From contig JAPPMC010000187.1 in assembly GCA_028819235.1 (NCBI GenBank), positions 1-51,950 on the forward strand: a stretch of 51,950 bases of DNA, in the 5' to 3' direction. This document shows positions 25,459-34,438 of this stretch, one piece after another. Both the position numbers and the translations under genes were made by a program. The first letter of the stretch is position 1. Every line of letters starts with the position of its first letter. This stretch comes from Bryobacterales bacterium (GTDB taxonomy: Bacteria; Acidobacteriota; Terriglobia; Bryobacterales; UBA6623). Under the pieces are notes generated by a model. That model saw only the letters and a program-made list of their open reading frames with translations. It ran no database searches and had not been told where the DNA came from.

Positions 25459-28400
25459 ATGGGAAGGCCCATTCCTAAGCTTCCGAGAGCGGTGTGCCTG
25501 CTGGGGCTGTCCGGAGCGGCAGCCGTCCTTATCGCTGCCTACTTTGCCCGACAGCCGAAGATCCTGTTCTTCGGCTTCCCGGGGATGTATCGCTTCCTTC
25601 TGGCAGAGGCCGCCAGCCAGAGCGGCGTCAAATACGCCTATTGGGGCCCCGAGCGCGTGGACGATCCGGGTCTCGGGCAGCCGGATCTCACCGGGTACAA
25701 GGTCATCTACGTGAGTGGCCGTCGTTCCGACCCGCTGAGCCGACCTGTCCGCAAAGCGCTGGACGAAGCCGGCCAGGCGGGAGCGCGGGTGATTGTGCTC
25801 CCTGCCCACGACTCGGCGCGCTTGGGGGTGGGAAACGCCGACTTCGAGGGTGCGGACAAGTGGATCGATGACTACTGGCGCTTTGGTGGGGTGGAGAACA
25901 TGTCTCGGCTGCTGCAGGCCAGTTCCACGCGCTACTTGGGCAAGGACCTCGACCTACTTGGGCCGATGCCGATGCCGGACGACGGGTACTACCACCCCGA
26001 TGCACCGAGCTTGATGACGACCACGGCCGAGTACAAACGGTGGTACGAGAGCTCTGGCCGCCTGCAGCCGGCCGCTCCCAAGGTCTTGATCGACTTTGCG
26101 GACGGCTGGCGGCTGGGCATGAACAGGGCCACCGACGCAGTGCTGCGCGCCTTTGAGGACGGCGGCTTCAACGCCGCAGCCATCTTCGGTACGGCTCAGT
26201 CTGCTCCCTTCGCGCTCGAGTACCGGCCGGACGTTCTCGTCTCCCGCAGGCACGGACGCTGGTGGCTTGGCGAGCCCGGAGTGGAAGTGCTGGAGCAACA
26301 GCTGGACGTGCCGCTTCTCCGAGGCCTGTCGCTGCTCTTTACGGGGGAGTCCTTTGCCGACTACCGTACGACCCGGGCGGGCATCCGCGATGCCGGCCTG
26401 ATCATGGGCGCGATGGTCCCGGAGTTGGACGGAGCCATTCAGCCCACCCTGATCGAGGGCTTGGATTCGGAGTGGTACGGGCGCCGCTTCGAGGCCTATC
26501 AGGAGGAGAGGATTGCGTTGCTGTTGGAACGGGCTCGCCGCTGGGTGCACTTGCGTGCCGCTTCCAATTCCAAGAAGCGAGTTGCGATCTACTATGTCTC
26601 GGGCATAGGCAAGGGCCGGATAACGGCGGCTAGTCTCAACGTTCCACGCAGCCTCGTGCGCTTCTTGGCAGCCATGGAACGCGCCGGGTATCGGATCGTG
26701 AATCGACCGGAGAGCGAGGACGTTCTTCTGGCCGAGATGCTGGAGAGAGGGCGCAATGTCAGCACGGGCCGCCCGCGGGAGCTGCGCGAGCTCGCCGACC
26801 GCCAGGGAGTGGTACTGTTGCCCGTCGAAGGCTACACGCGCTGGTTCGGCGCTTTGCCCGAGGAGATGCGGCTCGAAGTGATCGAGTCGTTCGGCCCTCC
26901 GCCGGGCACGCTCATGACGATCGAGCGCGACGGGGCGGAGTATTTTGTCGTGCCGACCCTCGACTACGGCAATGTCATCGTGCTGCCTCAGCCCGTACGG
27001 GGAGCCGAGATGGACTCCTCGCTGCAGCACAACGACCGGGTCCCGCCCCCGCATCAGTACCTGGCGGTGTATTGGTGGCTCAGGGAAGTCTGGAAGGCGG
27101 ACGCGATCCTCAACTACGGCACTCACGGGACGCACGAGTTCTTGCCGGGACGACCCCTGGGCCAGCTGGCCGACGACTGGTCGGACCGTACGCTCGGGCC
27201 TCTGCCCAACCTATACGTCTATGTCATGGACAACGTTGGCGAGGCGCTCATCGCCAAGCGTCGCGGCGGTGCGGTGACCGTCAGCCACCAGATCCCTCCG
27301 GTCGAGGCTGCGTCGATCCTGCAGTCCGAGACCCGCGTCTCGGAGGTCTATCGGGCGGCCCGCCAGATGCTGAGCGCGGACGAGGGGGCGCTCAAGGAGG
27401 AGCTCAGGTCACAGATCCGCAGGCTGTCCGTGGAACTCGGCTTGGACCGCGACATCGGTCTCGACTGGGCCTCCAGCGACCCGACGGACGACGACGTGGA
27501 GCGCCTCTCCCGCCACATTCACCTGACTGACGATGACCGCATTCCGGTCGGGCTTCACGTTCACGGGCAGCCGAACACGCCGGGTGAACTGGCTCCGATG
27601 GTGGCAGTCATGCTCGGCGATGAGATCACCGTCAAGTCCGATTGCCGCGGCGTGGCACCTGCGGACTGCGAGCGCCGGAACCGCGAGCGAAGGGAGCGCA
27701 TGGTGGCCCGTGCCCTCTCCCGGGGGGACGCCTCTGGCATCTCAGAACCGCTGAGGACCCGCCTAAACAGCATCCGCGATGCATTCGCGAAGACGCCCAC
27801 GGAGATCACGCACACTCTAGACGCGCTAGAGGGCCGTTATGTGCCCCCAGGGGGAGGCGGAGACCCACTGCGAAACCCGCAGGCCCTCCCGACGGGCCGA
27901 AACCTGCACGGCATCAACCCTGCCGAAGTGCCGACAAAGGCCGCTTGGGCCATCGGAAAGCGCATGGCTGAGGAGCAGCTGCGCGCGGAGCGCGACCGGC
28001 TGGGACGTTGGCCCCGGAGGATCGGATTCACGTTGTGGAACACGGAGCTGATCCGCCAGCACGGTACCGACTTGGCTCACGTGCTGTACCTGCTCGGAGT
28101 CCGTCCGGTGTGGGACCATCGCGGCGTCGTCGAGGACGTCGAGCTGATAGGCGCCGCCGAACTCGGCCGTCCGAGGGTGGACGTGGTCGTGCAGGCTGCG
28201 TCTCTCTTCCGTGATACGTTTCCGGACCGCATGCGGCTGCTCGACAGGGCCGTGCGGCTGGCGGCCCGCGCCACCGACGGCGAGAACTTCATCGCCGAGC
28301 ACACCGAAGAAGCAGTTCGCGAACTCAAGCTGGCCGGCCTGTCCGCCCGCGATGCCCGGACGCTGTCCGCCGCGAGGGTCTTCAGCAACTCGGCGGGCGG

Positions 28401-29364
28401 TTACGGAACGGGGCTCGTGGGATCGATTGAGCGCAGCGGCAGCTACTCGGGAACTGAAGCGCTGACCGATGCCTACCTAGCCCGCACGGGCGCCGTCTAC
28501 ACGGAAGGCTACGAGTGGGGCCGACCGGTTCCTGCCGCTTACCGCCAGCACCTGCGCCACACCGACGCGGTCACCCTGAGTCGTTCCACGAATGTCGTCG
28601 GTGCCCTGACTCTCGACCATTACTTCGAGTACCTCGGCGGGATGACGATGGCCGTCCGGGACACGAGCGGCGTGGCTCCTGAGACCTACATTGCAGATGT
28701 CCGCGACAGCGCCGCTCCGCGTGTCGAGACGCTCCGCGAGGCCCTCTCGAGAGGGCTGCGCGGCAAGTTCTGGAACCCGAAGTGGATCCGGGCCTTGCAA
28801 GAAGAGGGCTACTCGGGAGCTGTGGAGGTCGCCCAAACCGCCACGAATCTCTTCGGTTGGCATGTCACCAAGCCGGCCGCCGTGGACAGTCAGACATGGC
28901 AGCGCGTCCACGACGTCTACGTAGAGGACTCGCTAGGCTTGGCGATTCCGAAGTGGCTGGACCGCGAGAATCCGTATGCCCAGCAGGAAGTGATGGCGAT
29001 CCTGCTCGAGTCCGCCCGCAAGGGGTTCTGGGACGCAAGTGCCGAACACTTGGTAGACCTCGCGGTGGACTATACCGAATCCTTGGAATTGCACGGCGCG
29101 TCCGGCAGCGTGCGCACCACAGGCAACCGCACATTCGAGGAGTTTGTGGAGGTGCGGCTCGCCCAGTCCGCACGACCGGAGCTCGCTGCCAAACTTCGCG
29201 AAGAGCTGCGGGACGGCTCGGATCCGCGCGTCGAAGGCCGCATCCTGCTGTCCGCCAATGACCGTGCCGGTGCCACTGACGCAGGCTTTGGCGACAACGC
29301 CGTGCTTGCGGTGGCTGGGCTTCTCGCGGGGGCATTCCTGCTAGGCTGGCGCAGGCTGGCGTAG
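25459..29364 (+). CDS. CobN-like chelatase with N- and C-terminal membrane anchors (HmuS-like)
   Basis: A 1301-residue member of the CobN/Mg-chelatase H family, which handles metal insertion into or removal from tetrapyrroles. Family blocks include NYGTHGTHEFLPGRPLG (about 552-568), PNLYVYVMDNVGEALIAKRRG, FSNSAGGYGTGL and the DLFGW-like TNLFGW near the end. Residues 12-30 form a signal anchor (VCLLGLSGAAAVLIAAYF), and the last 22 residues are a membrane helix followed by RR, so the chelatase body should face the periplasm. Cytosolic cobaltochelatase CobN has no such anchors; Bacteroides HmuS, a haem dechelatase, does. No cobS, cobT, chlI/D or cobalamin genes are here. ATG 25396 is an alternative start. 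Iron release from haem is an inference from topology. Confidence 0.82.
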   Translation: MGRPIPKLPRAVCLLGLSGAAAVLIAAYFARQPKILFFGFPGMYRFLLAEAASQSGVKYAYWGPERVDDPGLGQPDLTGYKVIYVSGRRSDPLSRPVRKALDEAGQAGARVIVLPAHDSARLGVGNADFEGADKWIDDYWRFGGVENMSRLLQASSTRYLGKDLDLLGPMPMPDDGYYHPDAPSLMTTTAEYKRWYESSGRLQPAAPKVLIDFADGWRLGMNRATDAVLRAFEDGGFNAAAIFGTAQSAPFALEYRPDVLVSRRHGRWWLGEPGVEVLEQQLDVPLLRGLSLLFTGESFADYRTTRAGIRDAGLIMGAMVPELDGAIQPTLIEGLDSEWYGRRFEAYQEERIALLLERARRWVHLRAASNSKKRVAIYYVSGIGKGRITAASLNVPRSLVRFLAAMERAGYRIVNRPESEDVLLAEMLERGRNVSTGRPRELRELADRQGVVLLPVEGYTRWFGALPEEMRLEVIESFGPPPGTLMTIERDGAEYFVVPTLDYGNVIVLPQPVRGAEMDSSLQHNDRVPPPHQYLAVYWWLREVWKADAILNYGTHGTHEFLPGRPLGQLADDWSDRTLGPLPNLYVYVMDNVGEALIAKRRGGAVTVSHQIPPVEAASILQSETRVSEVYRAARQMLSADEGALKEELRSQIRRLSVELGLDRDIGLDWASSDPTDDDVERLSRHIHLTDDDRIPVGLHVHGQPNTPGELAPMVAVMLGDEITVKSDCRGVAPADCERRNRERRERMVARALSRGDASGISEPLRTRLNSIRDAFAKTPTEITHTLDALEGRYVPPGGGGDPLRNPQALPTGRNLHGINPAEVPTKAAWAIGKRMAEEQLRAERDRLGRWPRRIGFTLWNTELIRQHGTDLAHVLYLLGVRPVWDHRGVVEDVELIGAAELGRPRVDVVVQAASLFRDTFPDRMRLLDRAVRLAARATDGENFIAEHTEEAVRELKLAGLSARDARTLSAARVFSNSAGGYGTGLVGSIERSGSYSGTEALTDAYLARTGAVYTEGYEWGRPVPAAYRQHLRHTDAVTLSRSTNVVGALTLDHYFEYLGGMTMAVRDTSGVAPETYIADVRDSAAPRVETLREALSRGLRGKFWNPKWIRALQEEGYSGAVEVAQTATNLFGWHVTKPAAVDSQTWQRVHDVYVEDSLGLAIPKWLDRENPYAQQEVMAILLESARKGFWDASAEHLVDLAVDYTESLELHGASGSVRTTGNRTFEEFVEVRLAQSARPELAAKLREELRDGSDPRVEGRILLSANDRAGATDAGFGDNAVLAVAGLLAGAFLLGWRRLA

Positions 29365-29512
29365 TCAGTCGGGGCGCGCCAACGACACGGGCTCCGACCT
29401 CACGGTCGGCCGCGGCAATCGCCAAGTGGACGTCCAGTCGAGTGCATGGGTGAAGCCACGGTGGGGGGCATCACGGAGCCGGCACAGAGTCCTGCCATTG
29501 AGCAGGTTTCCG

Positions 29513-30052
29513 TCAAGAGCGCTGGTCGTCTGCTTCCCTTGATGCCGGGTCGCCTCTCGGTTCAAAGCCGATCGAGCTGGTGGCGCCAGGCATCTTGGTC
29601 TTCGGGACCGAGCCGAAGACAGCCTCAAGCTGGTCGTGACGGAATCGGAATATCTTGGCGAGGTCCCTACGCACGAAGAGCCGATCGGCCAGCCATCCGC
29701 CGGGGACTGAGTACTGCACGAGGTCTTCCGCGAGTGTCATCCCGGCTGCCTCTCGGAAGCGGTGTTGGTGGATCCACATCCGATAAGGACCGCGAACCTG
29801 CTCGTCCACGAAGAGAGTCGGGGGCTCCCATTTTGTGATGCAGCTCCGCCAGCGCACCGGGATTCCTCGCAGCCGGAGGCGATAGTCGATCGTCTGCCCT
29901 TCCGCCATGACGATCGGCCCCTCCGTAAGGATCTCAAACTTCAGCCACGATGGCGTGAGCAGCTCCAGATTGCGTGCGTCTGAGAAGAAGGCGAATACCT
30001 CGTCGAGCGGCTTAGGAAGCCAGACTGCACACTGGATCGAGAATTCCCTCAT
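29513..30052 (-). CDS. SRPBCC (START-like) ligand-binding protein
   Basis: A 179-residue protein of the SRPBCC/polyketide-cyclase fold. It opens with CAVWLPKPLDEVFAFFSDARNLELLTP, the first strand and helix of the fold, and continues with IDYRLRLRGIPVRWRSCITKWEPP and the DLVQYSVPGG strand near the pocket. Such proteins bind hydrophobic ligands; related domains are fused to epimerases in some genomes. AGGT lies 8 bases before the ATG. It is 113 bases after the SelA-like gene on the same strand, so the two may be cotranscribed, without any functional hint. Confidence 0.82.
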   Translation of the reverse strand: MREFSIQCAVWLPKPLDEVFAFFSDARNLELLTPSWLKFEILTEGPIVMAEGQTIDYRLRLRGIPVRWRSCITKWEPPTLFVDEQVRGPYRMWIHQHRFREAAGMTLAEDLVQYSVPGGWLADRLFVRRDLAKIFRFRHDQLEAVFGSVPKTKMPGATSSIGFEPRGDPASREADDQRS

Positions 30053-30165
30053 CGCCGCGACCTAGGTGACTCGGTCAAGCTTCGTTCCGGTCCATGTAGT
30101 CCTGGCGCGATCGTCTCGGCAATCGACGTCGCGATTGACGCGTCGATTCCCAGCCATCCCTGAGG

Positions 30166-31350
30166 CTACCGCCAGTCGGGCCATTCGAGCAGGCGACGTT
30201 CGGACCAATACAGGTCGTGATACGCCACGTCCTCTACCGGCGACTCGGGGTCCCGCAGGCACTCCGCGATCCGCCTTGCGATGGCGCCGGCATCCTCAAG
30301 GGTCATCACCTGCAGGTTGAGCCACAGCTCGCGGTTCCTGTCGTCTGCCTTCTGGACCCAGACTGGCGGGTCGCCCTCCCGCAGCGCATTGGCCACCGAT
30401 GTCGCCGAGCACTCGAGCCGGTCTGGCAGCCGGACCCGCACGACGGACGGATCCCGGCCTTGAGCCACCTGAAGCGCTTCTCCGAGAATCCGTGAGAGGC
30501 GGCTCCATCGGTCTTGATGCTGGCGGGCGTCCTCCCCGTACCAAGCCGCCATCGCAGCCATGCACCCGACGATGCCCTCCTTGCCTACCTTCATCGCGCG
30601 CCCAATGCCGTAGTGCTGCAGGTAGCAGGCACGCACTAGATCCCGCTCGCCGCATATGACGCCAGACGTCGGAGCTCCCATCAGCTTGTGGGCGCTGGTC
30701 ATTACGAGGGAGGCGCCTGCTCCGAGGAAGGGGCGCAGGTCGGGCGCGGCGGCTGCGTCAACGAAGACCGGAACACCACTAGATCCCGCGATCCTGACGC
30801 ATTCCTCTAACGGCAGGAATGATCCCGCTGGATTGACATCGCCCGAGTCCACATACACAACCGCCGCCACGGGACCGCCGAGCACTCCCCTAAGGTGGAA
30901 GCTGTCGCAGTGGCTGGCCGTGCCGAACCGGACGATCTCGGCACCGCTGATGCGGACCATTTGCGCGACCGAGGCGCCGAAGTTGACGTCGTGCCCGTAG
31001 GGGATCGCAATGCGATTCCTGAACCCGTCTGTGTCCGGAAGTTGCGCGATGGCAGCCAAGTCCGACCCCGTCATCGCCGCGGCTGCCGCGACGGCAAGCG
31101 CGGCTGAGCACGATGAAGTCACGCAGCCTGCCTCGGCTCCGGTGCATCGACTAATCACCCTCGAGGCCGCCGCTTGCAGTTCATCAATCTCAACATTGAC
31201 TTGAAGAATGCTGTCGACCGCCGCCCGAACATCGTCCGAAGCGGTGTTTGCCCCCAGTATCGTGGGCACTCCCATGGCATTCAGAACGCGCTTGAAGCCG
31301 AAACGTCGGCACGGATTGCGGTGGCTGGGCTTCCCCTTCACGCGCGACAA
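30166..31350 (-). CDS. SelA-like PLP-dependent enzyme
   Basis: A 394-residue fold-type I pyridoxal-phosphate enzyme of the SelA/DgaE group (selenocysteine synthase-like and D-glucosaminate-6-phosphate ammonia-lyase-like). RVLNAMGVPTILGANTAS is the family opening, VFVDAAAAPDL supplies the cofactor Asp198, and TSAHKLMGAPTSG carries the Schiff-base Lys222. No selB, selD or tRNA-Sec gene is seen, and SelA paralogues without these usually act on amino sugars or other amino acids, so a role in carbohydrate degradation is more likely than selenocysteine synthesis. The start is TTG 31350; GTG 31341 is an equal alternative. It is divergent from the mutarotase gene across about 180 bases. Confidence 0.85.
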   Translation of the reverse strand: MSRVKGKPSHRNPCRRFGFKRVLNAMGVPTILGANTASDDVRAAVDSILQVNVEIDELQAAASRVISRCTGAEAGCVTSSCSAALAVAAAAAMTGSDLAAIAQLPDTDGFRNRIAIPYGHDVNFGASVAQMVRISGAEIVRFGTASHCDSFHLRGVLGGPVAAVVYVDSGDVNPAGSFLPLEECVRIAGSSGVPVFVDAAAAPDLRPFLGAGASLVMTSAHKLMGAPTSGVICGERDLVRACYLQHYGIGRAMKVGKEGIVGCMAAMAAWYGEDARQHQDRWSRLSRILGEALQVAQGRDPSVVRVRLPDRLECSATSVANALREGDPPVWVQKADDRNRELWLNLQVMTLEDAGAIARRIAECLRDPESPVEDVAYHDLYWSERRLLEWPDWR

Positions 31351-31532
31351 GCTGGGCTCCGGTACTGTGCACCCGGTAGATTGCGCGAATCTGAGAGACG
31401 GCAGAGCCGCAACATCTTTTCGGTAGGCGAACTCGTTTGTCCGCCCTGACCGTTCGCGGTCCGGAGTTCAGCAGGCGCACGGCGCAGCCGGGCCATCACC
31501 TGTGGATGCGCACATCGGCTAAGATCACGGCC

Positions 31533-32501
31533 ATGCGCCCCCTGCTCAAGATTGCCGCCGCCCTCGTCCTCACGCATGGGGCTTGGTCGGCTGAACATCC
31601 GTCCGCACCGTTCGGAAACGAACTGGTCGAGGCGCGCGTGTACCTGCCGGATCCGGCGAACGGGTACTATCGCGGGACCCGTTTCGACTGGTCCGGGGCC
31701 ATCCACAGCCTAGTGTACGCGGGCCACGAGTATTTTGGAGAATGGCAGCAATCCGACGATCCCTACCTCCACGACCGCATCACCGGGCCCGTTGAGGAGT
31801 ATCGCACTGACAACAAGGGGCTCGGCTATGACGACGGCGGCGACCGTTTCCTGCGGATCGGGGTGGGAGTCGTTGCGAAGCCCGCGGAGGATGACTACCG
31901 CTGGAGGCACACCTACACGATCGTTGACCCGGGCGAGTGGACCGTCCGCCGAGGTTCCAACTGGATCGAGTTCATCCACGAAGTCGCTGAGCCGACTCTC
32001 GGCTATGCGTACCGTCTGACGAAGCGGTTGACGCTTACGCCGGGCCGACCGGAGCTTGTCATCGACCACACTCTCGACAATACGGGCCGCAAGACGATCG
32101 AGACGAATGTCTATAATCACAACTTTTTCGTAATCGACAACCAGCCAACCGGCCCGGACTTCGCGGTGACCTTCCCGTTCGAAGTGACGGCCGACCGGGA
32201 AATGGACGGATACGCCGCACCGAGCGGGCACCAGATCCTGTTCCAGAAGGAGCTGCCTCCGGACGAGAGCATCTTCTCCCTGCTCGGCGGATTCGGCGAT
32301 TCGGCAACCGACCACTCCTTCACGATCGAGAACCGAAGGGTGAGAGCTGGCGTGCGGGTGACGACGGACAGGCCACTTGCCCGTCTGCAATTCTGGTCGC
32401 CGCGGACAACCGTGTGTCCCGAGCCTTTCGTCGACTTGAGAGTCGCTCCTGGTCAAGGCGACCGATGGACGATTCGGTACGAGTTCTACACGCTCGACTG
32501 A
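31533..32501 (+). CDS. Secreted aldose-1-epimerase-like protein
   Basis: A 322-residue protein with a signal peptide (MRPLLKIAAALVLTHGAWSA) and a galactose-mutarotase-type beta-sandwich. Recognisable parts are the GTRFDWSGAIHSLVY opening, LTLTPGRPELVIDHTLDNTG and ETNVYNHNFF, where the His is the usual catalytic or ligand residue. It resembles exported hexose-binding or mutarotase-like proteins of planctomycetes rather than cytosolic GalM. It would interconvert anomers or bind sugar outside the cytoplasm. I start at ATG 31533 because it directly precedes the signal peptide; the frame is open 32 codons further up. Confidence 0.8.
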   Translation: MRPLLKIAAALVLTHGAWSAEHPSAPFGNELVEARVYLPDPANGYYRGTRFDWSGAIHSLVYAGHEYFGEWQQSDDPYLHDRITGPVEEYRTDNKGLGYDDGGDRFLRIGVGVVAKPAEDDYRWRHTYTIVDPGEWTVRRGSNWIEFIHEVAEPTLGYAYRLTKRLTLTPGRPELVIDHTLDNTGRKTIETNVYNHNFFVIDNQPTGPDFAVTFPFEVTADREMDGYAAPSGHQILFQKELPPDESIFSLLGGFGDSATDHSFTIENRRVRAGVRVTTDRPLARLQFWSPRTTVCPEPFVDLRVAPGQGDRWTIRYEFYTLD

Positions 32502-32977
32502 TCCCGCGACAGGCCCAGCCGGTTGGGGAACGGCCTGAGCTCTGTGCGCGTTGGGTGCACGCCAGTTCGGAGTGGGGCCCGGTCGGCGTATCCTGCCCCA
32601 GAACGGATTGCCCGTTCCGGCGCAGCACCTACAACCCGAGGCGGCGTTTCGTGCCGAACTCGGACACGGTCGGACTGCGGACTCGCGTGGCAGGGTACGA
32701 CTCGCGACGCACCGACCGTAGTTCCCTCAACTGCCTCGGGATTCCTCGGGATCGGTGTGTGGCGCGACAGTTCGCCGGAGATGTCCACAGCAGGCACCTT
32801 GGCACACGCAGCGGGTCCAGCATCACGTTTGCGGGCCGCAGTGCCGTGCCACAATCACTCGCCGCGCTGCAGGTTCGATCGCCTCAATTCCACGCCTGCT
32901 GAGGACCGATCCTTCAAGGTCGTTGAAGCCCCGGCCTATCTTCGGGACCAGGTTTGAGGAAGTCGTTGCGGACCGTC
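32502..32977. other. Intergenic, no gene seen
   Basis: 476 bases with overlapping open frames of mixed composition; none shows a family motif or a ribosome site I would trust. Confidence 0.4.
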
Positions 32978-33877
32978 CTAGCTAGGACCGGTCCCTTCCC
33001 CTGTACCCGCAAGCATGGCCCGCAGTCTAGCCAGCTCTGCCTCGGCTTCTTGTGCCTGTAGCTCCGCCACCTGTCGTCGACGTTGGGCTTCTTGCGCCTT
33101 GAGCTTGGCTTGTTGCGCCCTAAGCTCGGCGTCTCGGGCGCGGCGGTCGGCGTCTGAGGCACGGCGGTCGGCATCTCGGGCACGGCGGTCGGTCTCTACG
33201 CGTGCCTCCGCCAGTTGAACAGGTCCTTGCAAGAACTTGCCGTTCTCGTAGTCCCAGAAACGCAGTCTGCCCTCAACCACGCAAAGGTCCAAACCGAGGA
33301 CATCGCTCCGAAGTTCGCCCCCCGGCCCGTCCGCTAGCGGCCTGTATCTCTCGTCGGATCCCAGTCGCCAACCCATCAGGCTGTTCCCGGCATCTGCTGG
33401 GCGCATCAACTCCCCGGTCGGATCGAACCACCAGAACTCTTCGAAACCCAGCCGCTCGTAGATGTCGTACTTGTCCTCCTGGTCGCGCCTAAAGGTCGAT
33501 CCCGAAGCAACCTCCATCACGAACTGAGGCACGATCCCCACTTCCCAGATCTTGTAGGACGACTCTGGAACCTCCACGTCGCCGATCACCACGAAGACAT
33601 CTGGCACGACGCTCACGTCCGCGGGCTCCATTCCCTGAAGGAGTTTGCGGTAGTAGATGAACATGTCCCCCCGGACGTGCACGTCAGGTCGGTCACGGAA
33701 GTGAGTTCTCAGCGCACCAATGGCGTACACGATCTCAAGCAGCTGCCTATTGTTCTGCGCCATAGGCTCGCCGTCACTATCGGGGTATTCGGCTACCTCA
33801 AGGGCCGTTGAACCGACCTGTGTGGCGGGGGTGACCACGGACTGCTCAACGGTTCCGTTCAGCCGCGCCTTTCCCAT
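32978..33877 (-). CDS. Uma2-family (DUF820) endonuclease with coiled-coil tail
   Basis: A 299-residue Uma2 family protein, a PD-(D/E)XK-fold group found in many copies in cyanobacteria and planctomycetes and of uncertain biological role. The catalytic pattern is PDVF (Asp93), then FVMEVAS (Glu122) and DKYDIY (Lys136), with the GFEEFWWFDP strand after it. From about residue 235 the protein turns into a charged coiled coil with repeats of RRARDAD/RRASDAD and Ala/Gln/Glu-rich helix to the end, unusual but common in this family. ATG 33877 has AAGGCGG 6 bases upstream, which decides the start. A 40-codon upstream extension is not supported. Confidence 0.85.
   Translation of the reverse strand: MGKARLNGTVEQSVVTPATQVGSTALEVAEYPDSDGEPMAQNNRQLLEIVYAIGALRTHFRDRPDVHVRGDMFIYYRKLLQGMEPADVSVVPDVFVVIGDVEVPESSYKIWEVGIVPQFVMEVASGSTFRRDQEDKYDIYERLGFEEFWWFDPTGELMRPADAGNSLMGWRLGSDERYRPLADGPGGELRSDVLGLDLCVVEGRLRFWDYENGKFLQGPVQLAEARVETDRRARDADRRASDADRRARDAELRAQQAKLKAQEAQRRRQVAELQAQEAEAELARLRAMLAGTGEGTGPS
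33132..33194. repeat. Three 21-base tandem repeats in the Uma2 gene
   Basis: Three imperfect 21-base units with the shared core CGGCGGTCGG encode the heptad-like RRA-R/S-DAD repeats of the coiled-coil tail. Their number probably varies between strains through slippage. Confidence 0.7.
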
Positions 33878-34438
33878 GCAGTCCGCCTTATGCGTCGGAC
33901 AAGGATACCAGTACACTGTCACGGCTGGTATAGAGGAAGCGCTCGCACACGCGCGCTGGGCAGGCCAACGCACGCCGCTCCTCAGCGGGACTAACACACT
34001 TAGCGACCTGCACTGGCGGATCGCTCTCGGCGAGACCTGGACCGGTGTGCGATCAGCTTCGCAGCCGCGTAATGCTCCAGGCGATCAGCCTCGGCGGCTG
34101 GGCGCTGCGTCTTTCCGAATTACTTGGTCTCAGGTTAGGTCTCACTTCGGACGAACCAATTGCCCAGCTCCCACAGACCGACCATGAACGATAGGGTCGG
34201 ATCCGAATGCGCAGTACTCGAAGTGGGCCCATCGGCTCGGTCCTGGGACGCTCCAAGGAGCCGAGCGTCGGCTCGCGAGGCGATCCCAATAGCGCCTAGG
34301 CCTGTCCGAATCGAGGACGGCCGCTGGGCAGCCGGCTGGGGAAAATCGCGCTGTTTCCTGCCTACAGCGGTTGACGGCGGGCGCCAGCCGCCGTAGCCTA
34401 GTTTCTGGGGACCAACTGCAAATGAGGGAGCACGCAAA
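33878..34438. other. Intergenic upstream of the DUF1501 operon
   Basis: 561 bases without a recognisable gene between the divergent Uma2 gene and the four-gene operon. GAGGGAG 8 bases before ATG 34439 is the ribosome site of the operon's first gene; no promoter could be placed with confidence. Confidence 0.45.

Noticed and set aside
30166..31350. Selenocysteine synthase (selA) and a selenium operon
   Set aside because: No selB, selD or tRNA-Sec gene is seen, and the family includes amino-sugar lyases, so only a SelA-like call is supported.
33132..33194. Short repeats that might be a CRISPR array
   Set aside because: They are contiguous 21-base units without spacers and encode the coiled coil of the Uma2 protein.
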